The position numbers and the translations under genes are program-made. 64,000 bases of DNA, taken from contig NC_023135.1 of assembly GCF_000511355.1 (NCBI RefSeq), positions 565,462 through 629,461 on the forward strand, given 5' to 3'. The stretch is from Leisingera methylohalidivorans DSM 14336 (GTDB lineage Bacteria; Pseudomonadota; Alphaproteobacteria; Rhodobacterales; Rhodobacteraceae). Under the pieces are notes generated by a model. That model had not been told where the DNA came from. It made no database searches and was given only the letters and a program-made list of their open reading frames with translations. Below are positions 32,602 to 43,969 of the stretch, piece after piece (positions within the stretch are counted from its first letter, which is position 1; each line of letters begins with the position of its first letter).

Positions 32602-33867
32602 ATGGATCATTTTCTCTACCGCGACGGCGCGCTTTTCGCCGAAGACGTTCCCATCTCCGAGATCGCCGCGGCGGTGGGCACCCCGTTCTATGTCTATTCC
32701 ACCGCCACCCTGCTGCGGCATTTCAGGCTGTTTGACGAAGCGCTGGAGGGCACCGATCACCTGGTCTGCTTTGCAATGAAGGCGGCCAGCAACCAGGCCA
32801 TCCTCAAGACCCTGGCGCAGGCCGGAGCGGGCATGGATGTGGTCAGCCAGGGCGAATACCTGCGGGCCAGGGCGGCAGGCGTGCCGGGGGAGCGGATCGT
32901 GTTTTCCGGTGTCGGCAAGACGGCAGAGGAAATCCGCATCGCCCTGACCGGCGGCATCCGCCAGTTCAACGTGGAATCCGAGCCGGAGATGGAAGTGATC
33001 AACGCGGTGGCCCAGGAGCTGGGCGTGGTTGCCCCCATCACCATCCGGGTGAACCCGGATGTGGACGCCAAGACCCACGCCAAGATCGCCACCGGCAAAT
33101 CCGAAAACAAATTCGGCATCCCGATTGCCCGCGCCCGCGAGGTCTATGCCCGCGCGGCGGCGCTGAAAGGGCTCGATGTGGTCGGGATCGATGTCCACAT
33201 CGGTTCGCAGCTGACCGATCTGGAGCCGTTCCGGCTGGCCTATCAGAAGGTGGCGGAGCTGACCGGAACCCTGCGGGAAGACGGCCATAACATCCGCCGC
33301 CTGGATCTGGGCGGGGGCTTGGGCATTCCCTATACCCGCTCCAACGAGGCACCGCCCCTGCCGGTCGAATACGGCCGGATGGTCAAGGAGACGCTGGGTC
33401 ATCTGGGCTGCGAAATCGAGATTGAGCCGGGGCGGCTGATCGCGGGCAACGCGGGCCAGCTGGTGTCCAGGGTGATCTATCTGAAATCGGGCGAAGGCCG
33501 CGATTTCCTGATCCTGGATGCGGCGATGAACGACCTGATCCGCCCGGCGATGTATGAGGCGCATCACGACATCGTACCGGTTCAGGAACCGGCGGCAGGC
33601 ACCGAAAGCCAGCCTTACGACATTGTCGGCCCGGTATGCGAGACCGGCGATACCTTTGCCAAGCAGCGCGATCTGCCGCCGCTGGCCGCGGGCGATCTGG
33701 TCTCCTTCCGCAGTGCCGGGGCCTACGGCGCGGTGATGGCCAGCGAGTATAACTCGCGCCCCCTGATCCCCGAAGTTCTGGTGCATGGGGATCAATTCGC
33801 AGTTATCCGCGCACGTCCCGCCTTTGACGAAATGATAAACCGCGATACCATCCCGGAGTGGCTCTGA
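32602..33867 (+). CDS. lysA: Diaminopimelate decarboxylase
   Basis: PLP enzyme (fold III) that makes lysine from meso-DAP. The 421-residue product has the PLP lysine in LVCFAMKAASNQA (Lys60), DVVSQGEYLRA, DVHIGSQLTDLEPF, the GGGLGIPY phosphate loop, EPGRLIAGNAG and GPVCETGDTFA with the dimer-interface cysteine. Length is standard. ATG 32602 gives the family start MDHFLYRDGALFAEDV. Confidence 0.96.
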   Translation: MDHFLYRDGALFAEDVPISEIAAAVGTPFYVYSTATLLRHFRLFDEALEGTDHLVCFAMKAASNQAILKTLAQAGAGMDVVSQGEYLRARAAGVPGERIVFSGVGKTAEEIRIALTGGIRQFNVESEPEMEVINAVAQELGVVAPITIRVNPDVDAKTHAKIATGKSENKFGIPIARAREVYARAAALKGLDVVGIDVHIGSQLTDLEPFRLAYQKVAELTGTLREDGHNIRRLDLGGGLGIPYTRSNEAPPLPVEYGRMVKETLGHLGCEIEIEPGRLIAGNAGQLVSRVIYLKSGEGRDFLILDAAMNDLIRPAMYEAHHDIVPVQEPAAGTESQPYDIVGPVCETGDTFAKQRDLPPLAAGDLVSFRSAGAYGAVMASEYNSRPLIPEVLVHGDQFAVIRARPAFDEMINRDTIPEWL

Positions 33868-33904
33868 CGCGATCCGGCGCGGGCCATCCGAACATGAGGC
33901 CCGA

Positions 33905-36511
33905 ATGCCCTTTGACAGACGTGCCGATCCGGCCCTGAAACGCCTGCGCCGGCCTGTGCTGCTGACGCAGTCCGGACTTGTGGCTGAACGCGCCATGCGG
34001 GCGTTCTGGCCGCTGGCCTCGGTGCTGATGGCGGCGCTGGCGGCGCTGATGCTGGGCCTGCACCTTCTGCTGCCGGAATCAGCGGTCTGGACCGGCGCAA
34101 TCGCTGCCGTGCTTGCAGCCGCAGCCGCTTTTGGCTGGGGCGCCTGGCGGTTCCGCTGGCCTGCCCGGAGCGAGGCCCTGGCGCGGCTGGACGCAACCCT
34201 GCCCGGGCGGCCGGTTGCGGCGATGCTGGATACCCAGGCCGTCGGGGCCGGGGATGCCGCCTCGATCGTCTTGTGGCAGGCGCATCAGCGCCGGATGGCC
34301 GAGGCCGCGGCACAGGCGCGGGCGCCTGCACCGGATCTGAACGTGGCCGCAGCGGATCCATATGCGCTGCGCTATGCGGCCGGTCTGTTCCTGGCGGTGG
34401 CGCTGCTGTTCGGCTCGGTCTGGCAAGCGGCGTCGATCAAGGAGCTGGGAGCGGACGGCGGCGCCGCCCTCAACGGCCCGGCCTGGGAGGGCTGGGCAGA
34501 GCCGCCTGACTATACCCGCCTGCCGGTCCTGTATCTGAACGATCAGGCCGGGGGCGCCTTGAAACTGCCGGAAGGCAGCCGCGTCACCCTGCGGTTCTAT
34601 GGCGAGGCGGGGGCGCTCAGCCTGTCGCAAAGCGTCGCAGGCCCAAGCCCAGAGCCGCCGCCGGACCTGGACGGCGCGATGGAATTCGATGTCCGCCGCA
34701 GCGGCACGGTCTCTATCGACGGCACCGGCGGCCGCAGCTGGCAGGTCGAGGTGATCCCGGACCAGGCACCCAGGGTGGCGGTTGCGGGCCGGCCGGAGCT
34801 GGAGAGCGACGGCTATACCACGCTGGCCTTTGCGGCCCGCGATGACTATGGCGTGGCCGCGGGCCAGGTCCGGATTGCGCTGGATCTGGCTGCCGTGGAG
34901 CGCCGCCACGGGCTGGCCGCAGACCCCGACCCGCGGGAGGCGCTGGTGCTGGATCTGCCGCTGCCGCTGTCAGGCTCGCGCAAGGAGTTCACCGAAAAGC
35001 TGATCGAGGATTTCGCCCGGCACCCCTGGGCCAACCTGCCGGTGGTCTTCACTTTCTCGGCGGTGGATGCGGCCGGGCAATCCGCGGCGGCGGCCGGCTT
35101 TGGCACTGATCTTGTCACCCGCCGTTTCTTTGATCCGCTGGCGGCTGCCGTGATCGAACAGCGCCGGGATCTGCTGTGGGCGCGCGCAAATGCGCCGCGG
35201 ACGGCGCAGATCCTGCGCACCCTGTCGCACCGCCCCGAAGACCTGTTCCGCGACTATGGCGATTTCCTGCGGCTGCGCACCATCCTGCGGCGGCTGGAAA
35301 GCTATACCGTGCAGGGCAGCATTCCGGAGCCGCAGCAGGCGGAAATCGCTGCAGCGCTCTGGGATCTAGCGATCCAGCTGGAAGAGGGCGACGTGGGCGA
35401 CGCGCTGGAGCGGATGCAGCGGGCGCAGGAACGGCTGAGCCAGGCCATGCGCGATGGCGCAAGCGATCAGGAGATCGCCCAGTTGATGCAGGAGCTGCGC
35501 GAGGCGACCGAGGACTATATGCGCCAGCTGAGCCGGCAGGCTGAGGCGAATGGCGAGGTGCTGGAACCGGGCGAGATGCCCGAGGACATGATGACCCTCA
35601 GCCAGGATGACCTGCAGGCGATGATGGACCGCATCCAGGAGCTGATGCAGCAGGGCCGCATGGCGGAGGCCGAACAGGCGCTGCGCGAGTTTCAGGAAAT
35701 GATGGAAAACATGCGGATGACGCGCGCACAGCAACGTCAGGGCGAGGGCAGCCAGGGCCGGGAGGCGATGGAAGGGCTGGGCGAAACCCTGCGCGAGCAG
35801 CAGGGGCTGTCCGACCAGGCATTCCGTGATTTGCAGGAACAGTTCAATCCCGGCGCCCGCAGCGGCGAGAGCCAGGGCAACGAAGGCCGCGATGGCGGGC
35901 TGGGCCGCGGCCAAAGCCATCAGGGCGGCCAGGGCGGTGACAGCGGCCAGGACGGTCAGGGCAGCGACGGCGCCGAAAGCCGCACTCCCCAAGGTTCCGG
36001 CCCCGATGGCCGCACGCAGCCGGGTGCGGACGGCTCGCTTGCAGACCGTCAGCAGGCCCTGCGCCGGCAATTGCAGCGCCAGCAGGAGGGGCTGCCCTAT
36101 CTGGATGGCGAGGCAGGCGATGCCGCCCGCGAAGCGCTGGACCGGGCGGGCCGGGCGATGGAGGGCGCAGAAGATGCGTTGCGCGGCGGTGATATGGCCG
36201 AAGCGATCGACCAGCAGTCCGAGGCGATGGAGGCACTGCGCGAAGGCATGCGCAATCTGGGCCAAGCGCTGGCGCAGCGCGAAGACGGCCAGCGCAACGG
36301 CCAGGGGCAGCCTTCGGCCACGGCTGAGGGCGAGCGGCTGGACCCGCTGGGCCGCAGCAACGGATCGGTGGATGATGGCGGCAAAGTGGGAGAGGGCAAT
36401 GCCTACCGCCGCGCCTGGAATTTGCTGGAGGACATCCGCCGCCGGGCAGGAGAGCGCGACCGAAGCGAGCGGGAGCGCAACTACCTGCAACGGCTGCTGG
36501 ACAGGTTCTGA
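33905..36511 (+). CDS. TIGR02302/DUF4175 family membrane protein
   Basis: An 868-residue protein of the alphaproteobacterial TIGR02302 (DUF4175) family, function unknown. Three hydrophobic segments occur near residues 38-58, 60-80 and 155-175 (FLAVALLFGSVWQAASI). A beta-rich region follows, then helices. The last 330 residues are extremely rich in Gln, Glu, Met and Gly (LMQELREATEDYMRQLSRQA and the GQDGQGSDG-type stretch). The low-complexity C terminus is probably extracytoplasmic and may bind cell-wall or other partners (inference). It lies 37 bases after lysA. Confidence 0.88.
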   Translation: MPFDRRADPALKRLRRPVLLTQSGLVAERAMRAFWPLASVLMAALAALMLGLHLLLPESAVWTGAIAAVLAAAAAFGWGAWRFRWPARSEALARLDATLPGRPVAAMLDTQAVGAGDAASIVLWQAHQRRMAEAAAQARAPAPDLNVAAADPYALRYAAGLFLAVALLFGSVWQAASIKELGADGGAALNGPAWEGWAEPPDYTRLPVLYLNDQAGGALKLPEGSRVTLRFYGEAGALSLSQSVAGPSPEPPPDLDGAMEFDVRRSGTVSIDGTGGRSWQVEVIPDQAPRVAVAGRPELESDGYTTLAFAARDDYGVAAGQVRIALDLAAVERRHGLAADPDPREALVLDLPLPLSGSRKEFTEKLIEDFARHPWANLPVVFTFSAVDAAGQSAAAAGFGTDLVTRRFFDPLAAAVIEQRRDLLWARANAPRTAQILRTLSHRPEDLFRDYGDFLRLRTILRRLESYTVQGSIPEPQQAEIAAALWDLAIQLEEGDVGDALERMQRAQERLSQAMRDGASDQEIAQLMQELREATEDYMRQLSRQAEANGEVLEPGEMPEDMMTLSQDDLQAMMDRIQELMQQGRMAEAEQALREFQEMMENMRMTRAQQRQGEGSQGREAMEGLGETLREQQGLSDQAFRDLQEQFNPGARSGESQGNEGRDGGLGRGQSHQGGQGGDSGQDGQGSDGAESRTPQGSGPDGRTQPGADGSLADRQQALRRQLQRQQEGLPYLDGEAGDAAREALDRAGRAMEGAEDALRGGDMAEAIDQQSEAMEALREGMRNLGQALAQREDGQRNGQGQPSATAEGERLDPLGRSNGSVDDGGKVGEGNAYRRAWNLLEDIRRRAGERDRSERERNYLQRLLDRF

Positions 36512-36576
36512 ACCCCGGCCGCCTGCGGCAACCGGATATCTGAAACTTCAGGACAAAGGATGCTGCCGGGGCCGCG

Positions 36577-37509
36577 TTACTGGGCGCTGGTCAGGGATTT
36601 AACCTGATCATCAAGCCACAGCCGTGCCTGATCCACCCAGCCGACATAGCTGCTGAGTGCCGGATCCGCCTGCGGCAGTTTTTCCGAGATCAGCGTTGCG
36701 TTGTCATAGATCATGACCATGACCAGCGCGGCAATCACCGACAGCGAAAACCCGCGGGCAAAGCTGCGTTTGCGCTGCACCGGCGGCTGTGCCGAAGCGG
36801 GCTGCAGTGGAGGGGCTGCACTGCCTGCTGAGCGCAGGGTCGAATTGATCTCTTCGATATCCGGCAGCAATTCCTTGCGCGAGCCGGTTTCAGCTGCGGC
36901 CAGCTGGCGCGGGTCTTCACCGCGGATACGGGCCATCCGGTCACGGGCCTGGCGGCTGCGGCGGGCGGCCCCGTCCTCGGCTGTAGCGGCTGCCTCCAGC
37001 CCCAGATCAGGCTGCGTTTCCAGGCTGTGGCCTTCTGCCGCCCGCAGCGCGGCTTCGCGCTCGGCTTCTTCGCGCAGGATATCGGACAAGGCGGGGTTCA
37101 GGGCACGGGTCCGCGGCGGCGCCTCTGGCTCCGCGTCTGCGGCCCCGGTTGCGTCAGCGCCCGTCCATGCGTCCGGATCATCGTCTTCGCCGGTCTCCGG
37201 GGCGCCGGCTGCGGGCTCCGGCATATCCCGCGGCGCCGCGCCAGCTGCAGCGGGCGTTTCCGCGGGTTCGCCGGGAAGGTCCCCAGGCATTTCCGGCTCC
37301 GGGTAATCTTCTGCCGCCTGCGCTGCTGCCGCTTGGATTCCGGCTGCGTCCGGCGCGGTTTCCCCGGCGGCGCGTGCGGCAACAGCCTCGGCGGATGCCT
37401 GAAACCAGGTCTGGCCGCAACTGGAACACTGCACATCCCGGCCCTCGTCGGGGATCACATCCTCGGGCACTTCGTACTGGGCTGCACAATTCGGGCAGGT
37501 CAGGCGCAT
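36577..37509 (-). CDS. MJ0042-type zinc-ribbon domain protein with C-terminal membrane segment
   Basis: A 310-residue protein. The N-terminal zinc ribbon is LTCPNCAAQYEVPEDVIPD, then VQCSSCGQTWF (CxxC...CxxC), the MJ0042 family pattern. A long acidic Ala/Pro/Glu-rich linker follows, then RSRQARDRMARIRGEDPRQL, and near residue 250 a transmembrane helix (GFSLSVIAALVMVMIYDNAT). Two ATGs are adjacent; I prefer 37509 for spacing from GAGGAG. It diverges from ftsE. Function unknown. Confidence 0.85.
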   Translation of the reverse strand: MRLTCPNCAAQYEVPEDVIPDEGRDVQCSSCGQTWFQASAEAVAARAAGETAPDAAGIQAAAAQAAEDYPEPEMPGDLPGEPAETPAAAGAAPRDMPEPAAGAPETGEDDDPDAWTGADATGAADAEPEAPPRTRALNPALSDILREEAEREAALRAAEGHSLETQPDLGLEAAATAEDGAARRSRQARDRMARIRGEDPRQLAAAETGSRKELLPDIEEINSTLRSAGSAAPPLQPASAQPPVQRKRSFARGFSLSVIAALVMVMIYDNATLISEKLPQADPALSSYVGWVDQARLWLDDQVKSLTSAQ

Positions 37510-37725
37510 CATGCTCTCCTCGGCACCGTCCTACCGGCCAGCGGGCGGCAGGTTGTTTTTCAAGGGATTATATGCAGCCCGGCAGTCCGGTGAAAGAGTC
37601 AAATGCCGATGCAGCCCCAGCCCGGCGGCGGCGGGGGTTTCCTGGCAACAGAGCCCATTGAAACTGATGGTCCCATGGGGCAAAACACCGGAGCGCCAAT
37701 TTTCCGGCGCAATCAGGGGGCAGCA

Positions 37726-38403
37726 GTGATCGAGCTGGAGAATGTGGGCTATAATTACGGCGGCGGCGAGCTGCTGGATGCGGTGTCAGTGCAGCTGGCC
37801 CCGGGATCGTTCCATTTTCTGACCGGCCCGTCCGGCGCGGGCAAGACGACGCTTTTGAAACTTTGCTATGGCGCGCTGATGCCGACCTCGGGCCGGGTGC
37901 GGGCTTTCAACATGGATGTGCACGGGCTGGACCGCGATCAGATGGCCCATCTGCGCCGCCGCGTCGGCGTTGTGCATCAGGACTGCCGGTTTCTGGACCA
38001 TTTGCCGGTGGTCGAGAACATCGCTCTGCCGCTGCTGGTTTCCGGGCGGGAGCTGTCGCATGAGGAGGCCAATCTGCACGAGCTCTTGAACTGGGTCGGC
38101 CTGTCTGAACGCGCCCATGCGCTGCCGCCGGAGTTGTCGGGCGGCGAGCGGCAGCGGGCGGCGCTGGCCCGGTCAGTGATCCTGTCGCCGGATGTGATCA
38201 TTGCGGATGAACCGACCGGCAATGTGGACTGGGAAATGTCGCAGCGGCTGCTGCAGCTTCTGGTGGAGCTGAACCGGATGGGCAAGACTATCCTGGTGGC
38301 CACCCATGACCTGTCGCTGATCCGGGCGGCCAAGAACCAGGTGCAGGCCCGGGTGCTGCGGATCTCCAACCGGCAATTGCAGCTGGCGGGGGCGGACTTA
38401 TGA
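37726..38403 (+). CDS. ftsE: Cell division ATP-binding protein FtsE
   Basis: ABC-type ATPase that with FtsX controls septal peptidoglycan hydrolases. The 225-residue form has Walker A GPSGAGKTTLLKLCYGALMP, the Q-loop in VGVVHQDCRFLDHL, the signature LSGGERQRAALARS and Walker B VIIADEPTGNVD. I chose GTG 37726, 5 bases after AGGGGG, giving the usual IELENV start; the frame remains open upstream to 37603. It overlaps ftsX by 4 bases. Confidence 0.93.
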   Translation: MIELENVGYNYGGGELLDAVSVQLAPGSFHFLTGPSGAGKTTLLKLCYGALMPTSGRVRAFNMDVHGLDRDQMAHLRRRVGVVHQDCRFLDHLPVVENIALPLLVSGRELSHEEANLHELLNWVGLSERAHALPPELSGGERQRAALARSVILSPDVIIADEPTGNVDWEMSQRLLQLLVELNRMGKTILVATHDLSLIRAAKNQVQARVLRISNRQLQLAGADL

Positions 38404-39299
38404 CCGACAGCAGGCTGCACAAGCTGGTGCTGGGCGATACCCAGGCCAACCGGGTGGTGCCGCCCAGCGGTTTCACCGCCCATCTGACGCTGTTTGTCTC
38501 CGGCGCGATGGCCTTTCTTGCGGTTTTTGCGCTGGCGCTGTCGATGGCCTCCGGGCGGCTGGCGGACCAATGGGCCTCGGAGCTGGCGCGGGCGGCAACT
38601 CTGCGCATCAACGCCCCGGCTGAGCAGCGCGCGGCACAGACCGAAGCGGCATTGGAAATCCTGCGCCAGACACCGGGCGTGGCCACCGCGCGCGCGCTGT
38701 CGGGCGAGGAGCAGGCGGCCTTGCTGGCGCCCTGGTTCGGTTCCAGCCTGCCGGTCGGCAGCCTGCCGCTGCCGCAGCTGATCGAAGTCACGGGCGAGGA
38801 CCCCGGATATGACGCCGCCGGGCTGCGTCTGCGGCTGCAGGCCGAAGTGCCGGGCGCGGTTCTGGATGACCATACCCGCTGGCGCGCCCCGCTGGTCGAT
38901 GCAGCCCGGTCGCTGCGCCGTCTTGCCTGGGTGTCGATCCTGCTGATCGGCGGCGCCACGGCGGCGATGATCACCCTTGCGGCCAATGCCGCCCTTGCGG
39001 CCAATGCCCAGGTGATCGAAGTCCTGCGGCTGGTCGGCGCTTTGGACAGCTATATCGCCCAGGCCTTCATCCGCCGCTTCACCCTGCGCGCCCTGACCGG
39101 GTCCGCCGCGGGCGTTGTCTTGGGCATGATCGGTGTCTGGCTGATGCCGGAAGCTTCGGATGAGGGCGGCTTCCTCACCGGGCTTGGCTTTCAGGGCTGG
39201 GGCTGGCTGGCACCGCTGGTGATTCCGCTGCTGGGCGCGCTGGTGGCCTTTGCCGCCACCACCCGCGCGGCCGGCAAACGTTTGGGAGCAGTGTCGTGA
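38400..39299 (+). CDS. ftsX: Cell division permease FtsX
   Basis: Membrane partner of FtsE. The 299-residue product has one N-terminal transmembrane helix (LTLFVSGAMAFLAVFALALS), an extracytoplasmic domain of about 110 residues, and three C-terminal helices, including SILLIGGATAAMITLAANAA and the VIEVLRLVGALDSYIAQAF coupling region. This is the FtsX/MacB permease layout. The start overlaps ftsE and the stop overlaps plsC, so the three are coupled. Confidence 0.93.
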   Translation: MTDSRLHKLVLGDTQANRVVPPSGFTAHLTLFVSGAMAFLAVFALALSMASGRLADQWASELARAATLRINAPAEQRAAQTEAALEILRQTPGVATARALSGEEQAALLAPWFGSSLPVGSLPLPQLIEVTGEDPGYDAAGLRLRLQAEVPGAVLDDHTRWRAPLVDAARSLRRLAWVSILLIGGATAAMITLAANAALAANAQVIEVLRLVGALDSYIAQAFIRRFTLRALTGSAAGVVLGMIGVWLMPEASDEGGFLTGLGFQGWGWLAPLVIPLLGALVAFAATTRAAGKRLGAVS

Positions 39300-40045
39300 A
39301 AAACCCGGTTCAATGGCTGCGTTCAGCCGTCTTTCTGGTGCAGATGTATCTGGCCATGCTGGTGCTGGGGCTGCTGTTTGCGCCCTGGGCCGCAGTCTCC
39401 GCCAAGGGCGCGCGCATAGCCTGCAAAACCTATGCCCGCTGGGTCCTGTGGACCGCGCGCTGGATGGTCGGCATTAAGACCGAGGTCCGTGGCCAGGTGC
39501 CGTCTGATGAGGTGATCATCGCCGCCAAGCACCAAAGTTTCCTGGACATCCTGATCATTTTCAACGCGGTGCCGTCGGCGCGGTTCATCATGAAGCGCGA
39601 GCTGATGTGGACGCCCGTCATCGGGGTCTACGCCAAGCGGCTGGGCTGCGTGCCGGTGAACCGCGGCAAGCGCGGCGCGGCGATTGCCAAGATGGTCAAG
39701 GATGTCGCCAACGAGAGCCGCGAGCCGGGCCAGCTGATCATCTATTCGCAGGGCACCCGTGTCGCGCCCGGTGCCCGCAAGCCTTATAAGATCGGCACTG
39801 CGGTGCTGTATCAAGGCCTGAGCCAGCCCTGCGTGCCGGCCGCCACCAATGTCGGCGTGTTCTGGCCGCGCACCGGGATCTACCGCAAGCCGGGGCTGGC
39901 GGTGGTGGAGTTCCTGGAGGTGATGCAGCCGGGGATCAGCCGCGAGGATTTCATGGCACAGCTGGAACAGCGCGTCGAAAGCCGCTCGGACGCGCTGATG
40001 CGGGAAGCCGGGTTTGAACCGGGCGAGACTGCGCAACAGGCCTGA
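39296..40045 (+). CDS. plsC: 1-acyl-sn-glycerol-3-phosphate acyltransferase
   Basis: Converts lysophosphatidate to phosphatidate at the inner membrane. The 249-residue protein has an N-terminal hydrophobic helix and the HX4D catalytic motif in AAKHQSFLDILI. The acyl-acceptor motif reads YSQGTRVAPGARKPYK, with Gln for the usual Glu of EGTR. VPAATNVGVFWP follows. GTG start overlaps ftsX by 4 bases. Confidence 0.92.
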   Translation: MKNPVQWLRSAVFLVQMYLAMLVLGLLFAPWAAVSAKGARIACKTYARWVLWTARWMVGIKTEVRGQVPSDEVIIAAKHQSFLDILIIFNAVPSARFIMKRELMWTPVIGVYAKRLGCVPVNRGKRGAAIAKMVKDVANESREPGQLIIYSQGTRVAPGARKPYKIGTAVLYQGLSQPCVPAATNVGVFWPRTGIYRKPGLAVVEFLEVMQPGISREDFMAQLEQRVESRSDALMREAGFEPGETAQQA

Positions 40046-40403
40046 TCTGCCAGCGCGCTTGCACTCTCCGGCAGCAAGAAAGCTCGCATCTTCCTGGCAA
40101 TAAACGGCGCCGGGACATCGAGCCCGCCGGGCAGCCCCTTGGTCGCGGTAAGGGACTGCAGATGCGGCCCCGGATGCGGCCCCATGTGCGGGTCCGCAAT
40201 CTGCATATAGTATCTGCGTAATAGGTGCAGCCGGAGGTCCAGCCGTCGCTTGCGGGGGAAATGACCTGCAATGAAACGGCCATGGCCGTGCCTTCCGGGA
40301 CCTGAATTCAGCGCCGGTAAAGCGGGGGGACACGCCCGTTTCCAAACTGAAAAAGGGCAGCTGCGGCGAGCTGCCCTTCAGTAAACTCGGCACTTTGCCA
40401 GGA
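40046..40403. other. 358-base gap between plsC and lpdA
   Basis: Convergent gap. The right end holds the lpdA terminator. The rest has no plausible coding frame with an RBS. A minus-strand frame running 40206-39880 overlaps plsC and is not supported. Confidence 0.6.
40353..40378 (-). terminator. Rho-independent terminator of the suc/lpd operon
   Basis: AAGGGCAGCT / AGCTGCCCTT around a 6-base loop, 26 bases past the lpdA stop. On the minus strand it reads into CCCTTTTTCAG, a good T-tract. Confidence 0.85.
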
Positions 40404-41795
40404 TCAGCTGTGGATCGGCCCGTCGCCGCAGGCGAGCGCCGCTTCACGCACCGCCTCGGAGTAGGTCGGATGCGCGTGGCAGGTCAGCGCCACATCCTCG
40501 GCCGAGGCACCGAATTCCATTGCCACGCACAGCTCGTGGATCATGTCGCCCGCCGCCGGGCCGATAATGGCGGCCCCCAGGATGCGGTCGGTTTCGGCGT
40601 CGGTGATGATCTTGACGAATCCGCCCTCGGCCTGGCCCACGGCCTTGGCCCGGGCGTTGCCCATGAACATGAACTTGCCCACCTTGACCTTCTTGCCCTC
40701 GGCCTTCAGCGCGTCCTCGGCCGCACCGACGGTGGCCACTTCGGGCGTTGTATAGACGACACCGGGGATCACGCCATAGTTCACATGGCCGTGCTTGCCC
40801 GCGATCACCTCGGCCACCGCCATGCCCTCGTCCTCGGCCTTGTGCGCCAGCATCGGGCCTTCGATCACATCGCCGATGGCATAGACGCCGGGGATATTGG
40901 TGCGCCAGTGATCATCGGCGGCGATCTGGCCGCGCTCGGTCATCTTCACGCCCAAGGCGTCCAGCCCCAGCCCCTCGCTGTAAGGCTTGCGTCCGGTGGC
41001 AACCAGCACCACATCGGCGTCCAGGGTCACCTCATCGCCGCCCTTTTTGGGCTGGTATTTGACCTTGGCCTTGGTCTTGGAGGTCTCCACCGATTGCACG
41101 GCGGCGCCCATGACGAAGTTCAGCCCCTGCTTTTCCAGGATCCGCTTGAAGCTGCGCTGCACGTCCTTGTCCATGCCGGGGCAGACCGCGTCCATGTATT
41201 CGACCACGGTCACCTCAGACCCCAGACGCGCATAGACCGAGCCCAGCTCCAGCCCGATGACGCCAGCACCGATCACCGTCAGTTTCTTGGGGATCTTCGG
41301 CAGTTCCAGCGCACCGGTGGAGGAGACCACGATCTTCTCGTCGATCTCGACACCAGGGATCGACGCGGGCACGGAGCCGGAGGCGATCACGATGTTCTTG
41401 GCCTCATGCACCTCGTCGCCGACCTGCACCTTGCCCGCCCCGGGGATGGAGGCCCAGCCCTTGATCCAGTCGATCTTGTTCTTCTTGAACAGAAATTCGA
41501 TGCCGCCGGTGTTCTGGCCGATGACCTCATCCTTGTAGGCTTTCATCTGGTTCCAGTCGACGGACGGGCTTTTGCCCTTGAGACCCATATGGGCAAAGTT
41601 GTGCTCGGCCTCGTGCAGCAGATGGGTCGAATGCAGCAGCGCTTTCGACGGGATGCAGCCCACGTTCAGGCAGGTGCCGCCGAGGGTTTCGCGGCCCTCG
41701 ACCACAGCTGTTTTCAGTCCCAGCTGGGCGCAGCGGATGGCGCAGACATAGCCGCCGGGGCCGGCGCCGATTACGATCACGTCATAGGATGCCAT
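40404..41795 (-). CDS. lpdA: Dihydrolipoyl dehydrogenase (E3) of the 2-oxoglutarate dehydrogenase complex
   Basis: Reoxidises lipoyl groups with NAD. The 463-residue flavoprotein has [20 protein letters not shown], the redox disulfide [17 protein letters not shown], the NAD motif [20 protein letters not shown], and the C-terminal [15 protein letters not shown], whose His-Glu pair is catalytic. It lies last in the suc operon on the minus strand, so it probably serves OGDH, though it could be shared with other 2-oxoacid complexes. Confidence 0.95.
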   Translation of the reverse strand: MASYDVIVIGAGPGGYVCAIRCAQLGLKTAVVEGRETLGGTCLNVGCIPSKALLHSTHLLHEAEHNFAHMGLKGKSPSVDWNQMKAYKDEVIGQNTGGIEFLFKKNKIDWIKGWASIPGAGKVQVGDEVHEAKNIVIASGSVPASIPGVEIDEKIVVSSTGALELPKIPKKLTVIGAGVIGLELGSVYARLGSEVTVVEYMDAVCPGMDKDVQRSFKRILEKQGLNFVMGAAVQSVETSKTKAKVKYQPKKGGDEVTLDADVVLVATGRKPYSEGLGLDALGVKMTERGQIAADDHWRTNIPGVYAIGDVIEGPMLAHKAEDEGMAVAEVIAGKHGHVNYGVIPGVVYTTPEVATVGAAEDALKAEGKKVKVGKFMFMGNARAKAVGQAEGGFVKIITDAETDRILGAAIIGPAAGDMIHELCVAMEFGASAEDVALTCHAHPTYSEAVREAALACGDGPIHS

Positions 41796-41902
41796 TTGAG
41801 GGGGGTCCTTTCGTCAGAATGGGGTGGGCCAAGGGGGCATCTGTGCGCCATGCGTACACCACCTGTGCACCGCCCTGGAAGTTTTGGAGTTGCGGGCCGG
41901 GG

Positions 41903-41965
41903 AGGGGGGCGCTGCCCCCGGCCCTGACGGGCCTCCCCCGGAGTATTTTGGGAAAGATGAAAGAG
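41903..41965 (+). repeat. Composite intergenic repeat, copy D (hairpins plus core)
   Basis: GGGGGCGCTGCCCCC hairpin, then GGCCCTGACGGGCC hairpin, then TCCCCC and the core GAGTATTTTGGGAAAGATGA (41941-41960). The same order (in reverse) is seen after copy B and, more degenerately, at 56474-56536. It lies between the lpdA start and the zinc-ribbon gene, inside the operon. Confidence 0.6.
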
Positions 41966-41973
41966 TTGGAGGG

Positions 41974-42426
41974 TCATTTGGTTCGGCCATCTGCAAGATT
42001 CACACTCTCGACCTCCTCCAGGCGTCCGTTGATGGCACTGAGGGCGATGAAAATCGTTATCACCATCAAAACCCCGGCACCGAACGTTGGTTCGCCTTTG
42101 TTTGGGCCCTCAGTTATGACCCAGCCCAACAAACCAAATGCGATTGATGTGAGCACCAATACAGCGAAAAAGACAGGCACGTGCAGGAAGAAAAAACGCC
42201 TGTTGCGGGATTTTCCAGTCAGAAAGAGGTGTGTTCCGCAGGTTCCGCAAAGGTGAAAATCGGTCTTATTCACACCCCTCCAAGGGTTTGTCCGCGTTAT
42301 AGCCAGCGGTGATTGAATGCGTCCGCAATCGGGGCATCTAATCCCGCACCAACGCGCCCAAAAGCTGGGTCTTTCCCCGATCTTGGGCGCGCTGATTTTG
42401 AAGGGCTGGATGGGCTCGTCCCGCAA
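41974..42426 (-). CDS. Zinc-ribbon membrane protein of unknown function inside the suc operon
   Basis: A 150-residue protein. An N-terminal zinc ribbon (CGIRCPDCGRIQSP, then FHLCGTCGTHLF) is followed by two transmembrane helices (FFLHVPVFFAVLVLTSIAFG and GAGVLMVITIFIALSAI). It resembles DUF983-type proteins in layout, but I do not assign it. GC content is visibly lower than in the flanking TCA genes. Its start is 4 bases from the odhB stop, so it must be translated from the same mRNA. Confidence 0.72.
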   Translation of the reverse strand: MRDEPIQPFKISAPKIGERPSFWARWCGIRCPDCGRIQSPLAITRTNPWRGVNKTDFHLCGTCGTHLFLTGKSRNRRFFFLHVPVFFAVLVLTSIAFGLLGWVITEGPNKGEPTFGAGVLMVITIFIALSAINGRLEEVESVNLADGRTK

Positions 42427-42430
42427 CGGT

Positions 42431-43957
<1,527 letters not shown>

Positions 43958-43969
43958 GTCTCTTTATCC

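Noticed and set aside
39880..40206. 108-residue minus-strand frame downstream of the lpdA terminator
   Set aside because: It overlaps the C-terminal part of plsC, has no RBS, and its product matches no family I recognise.
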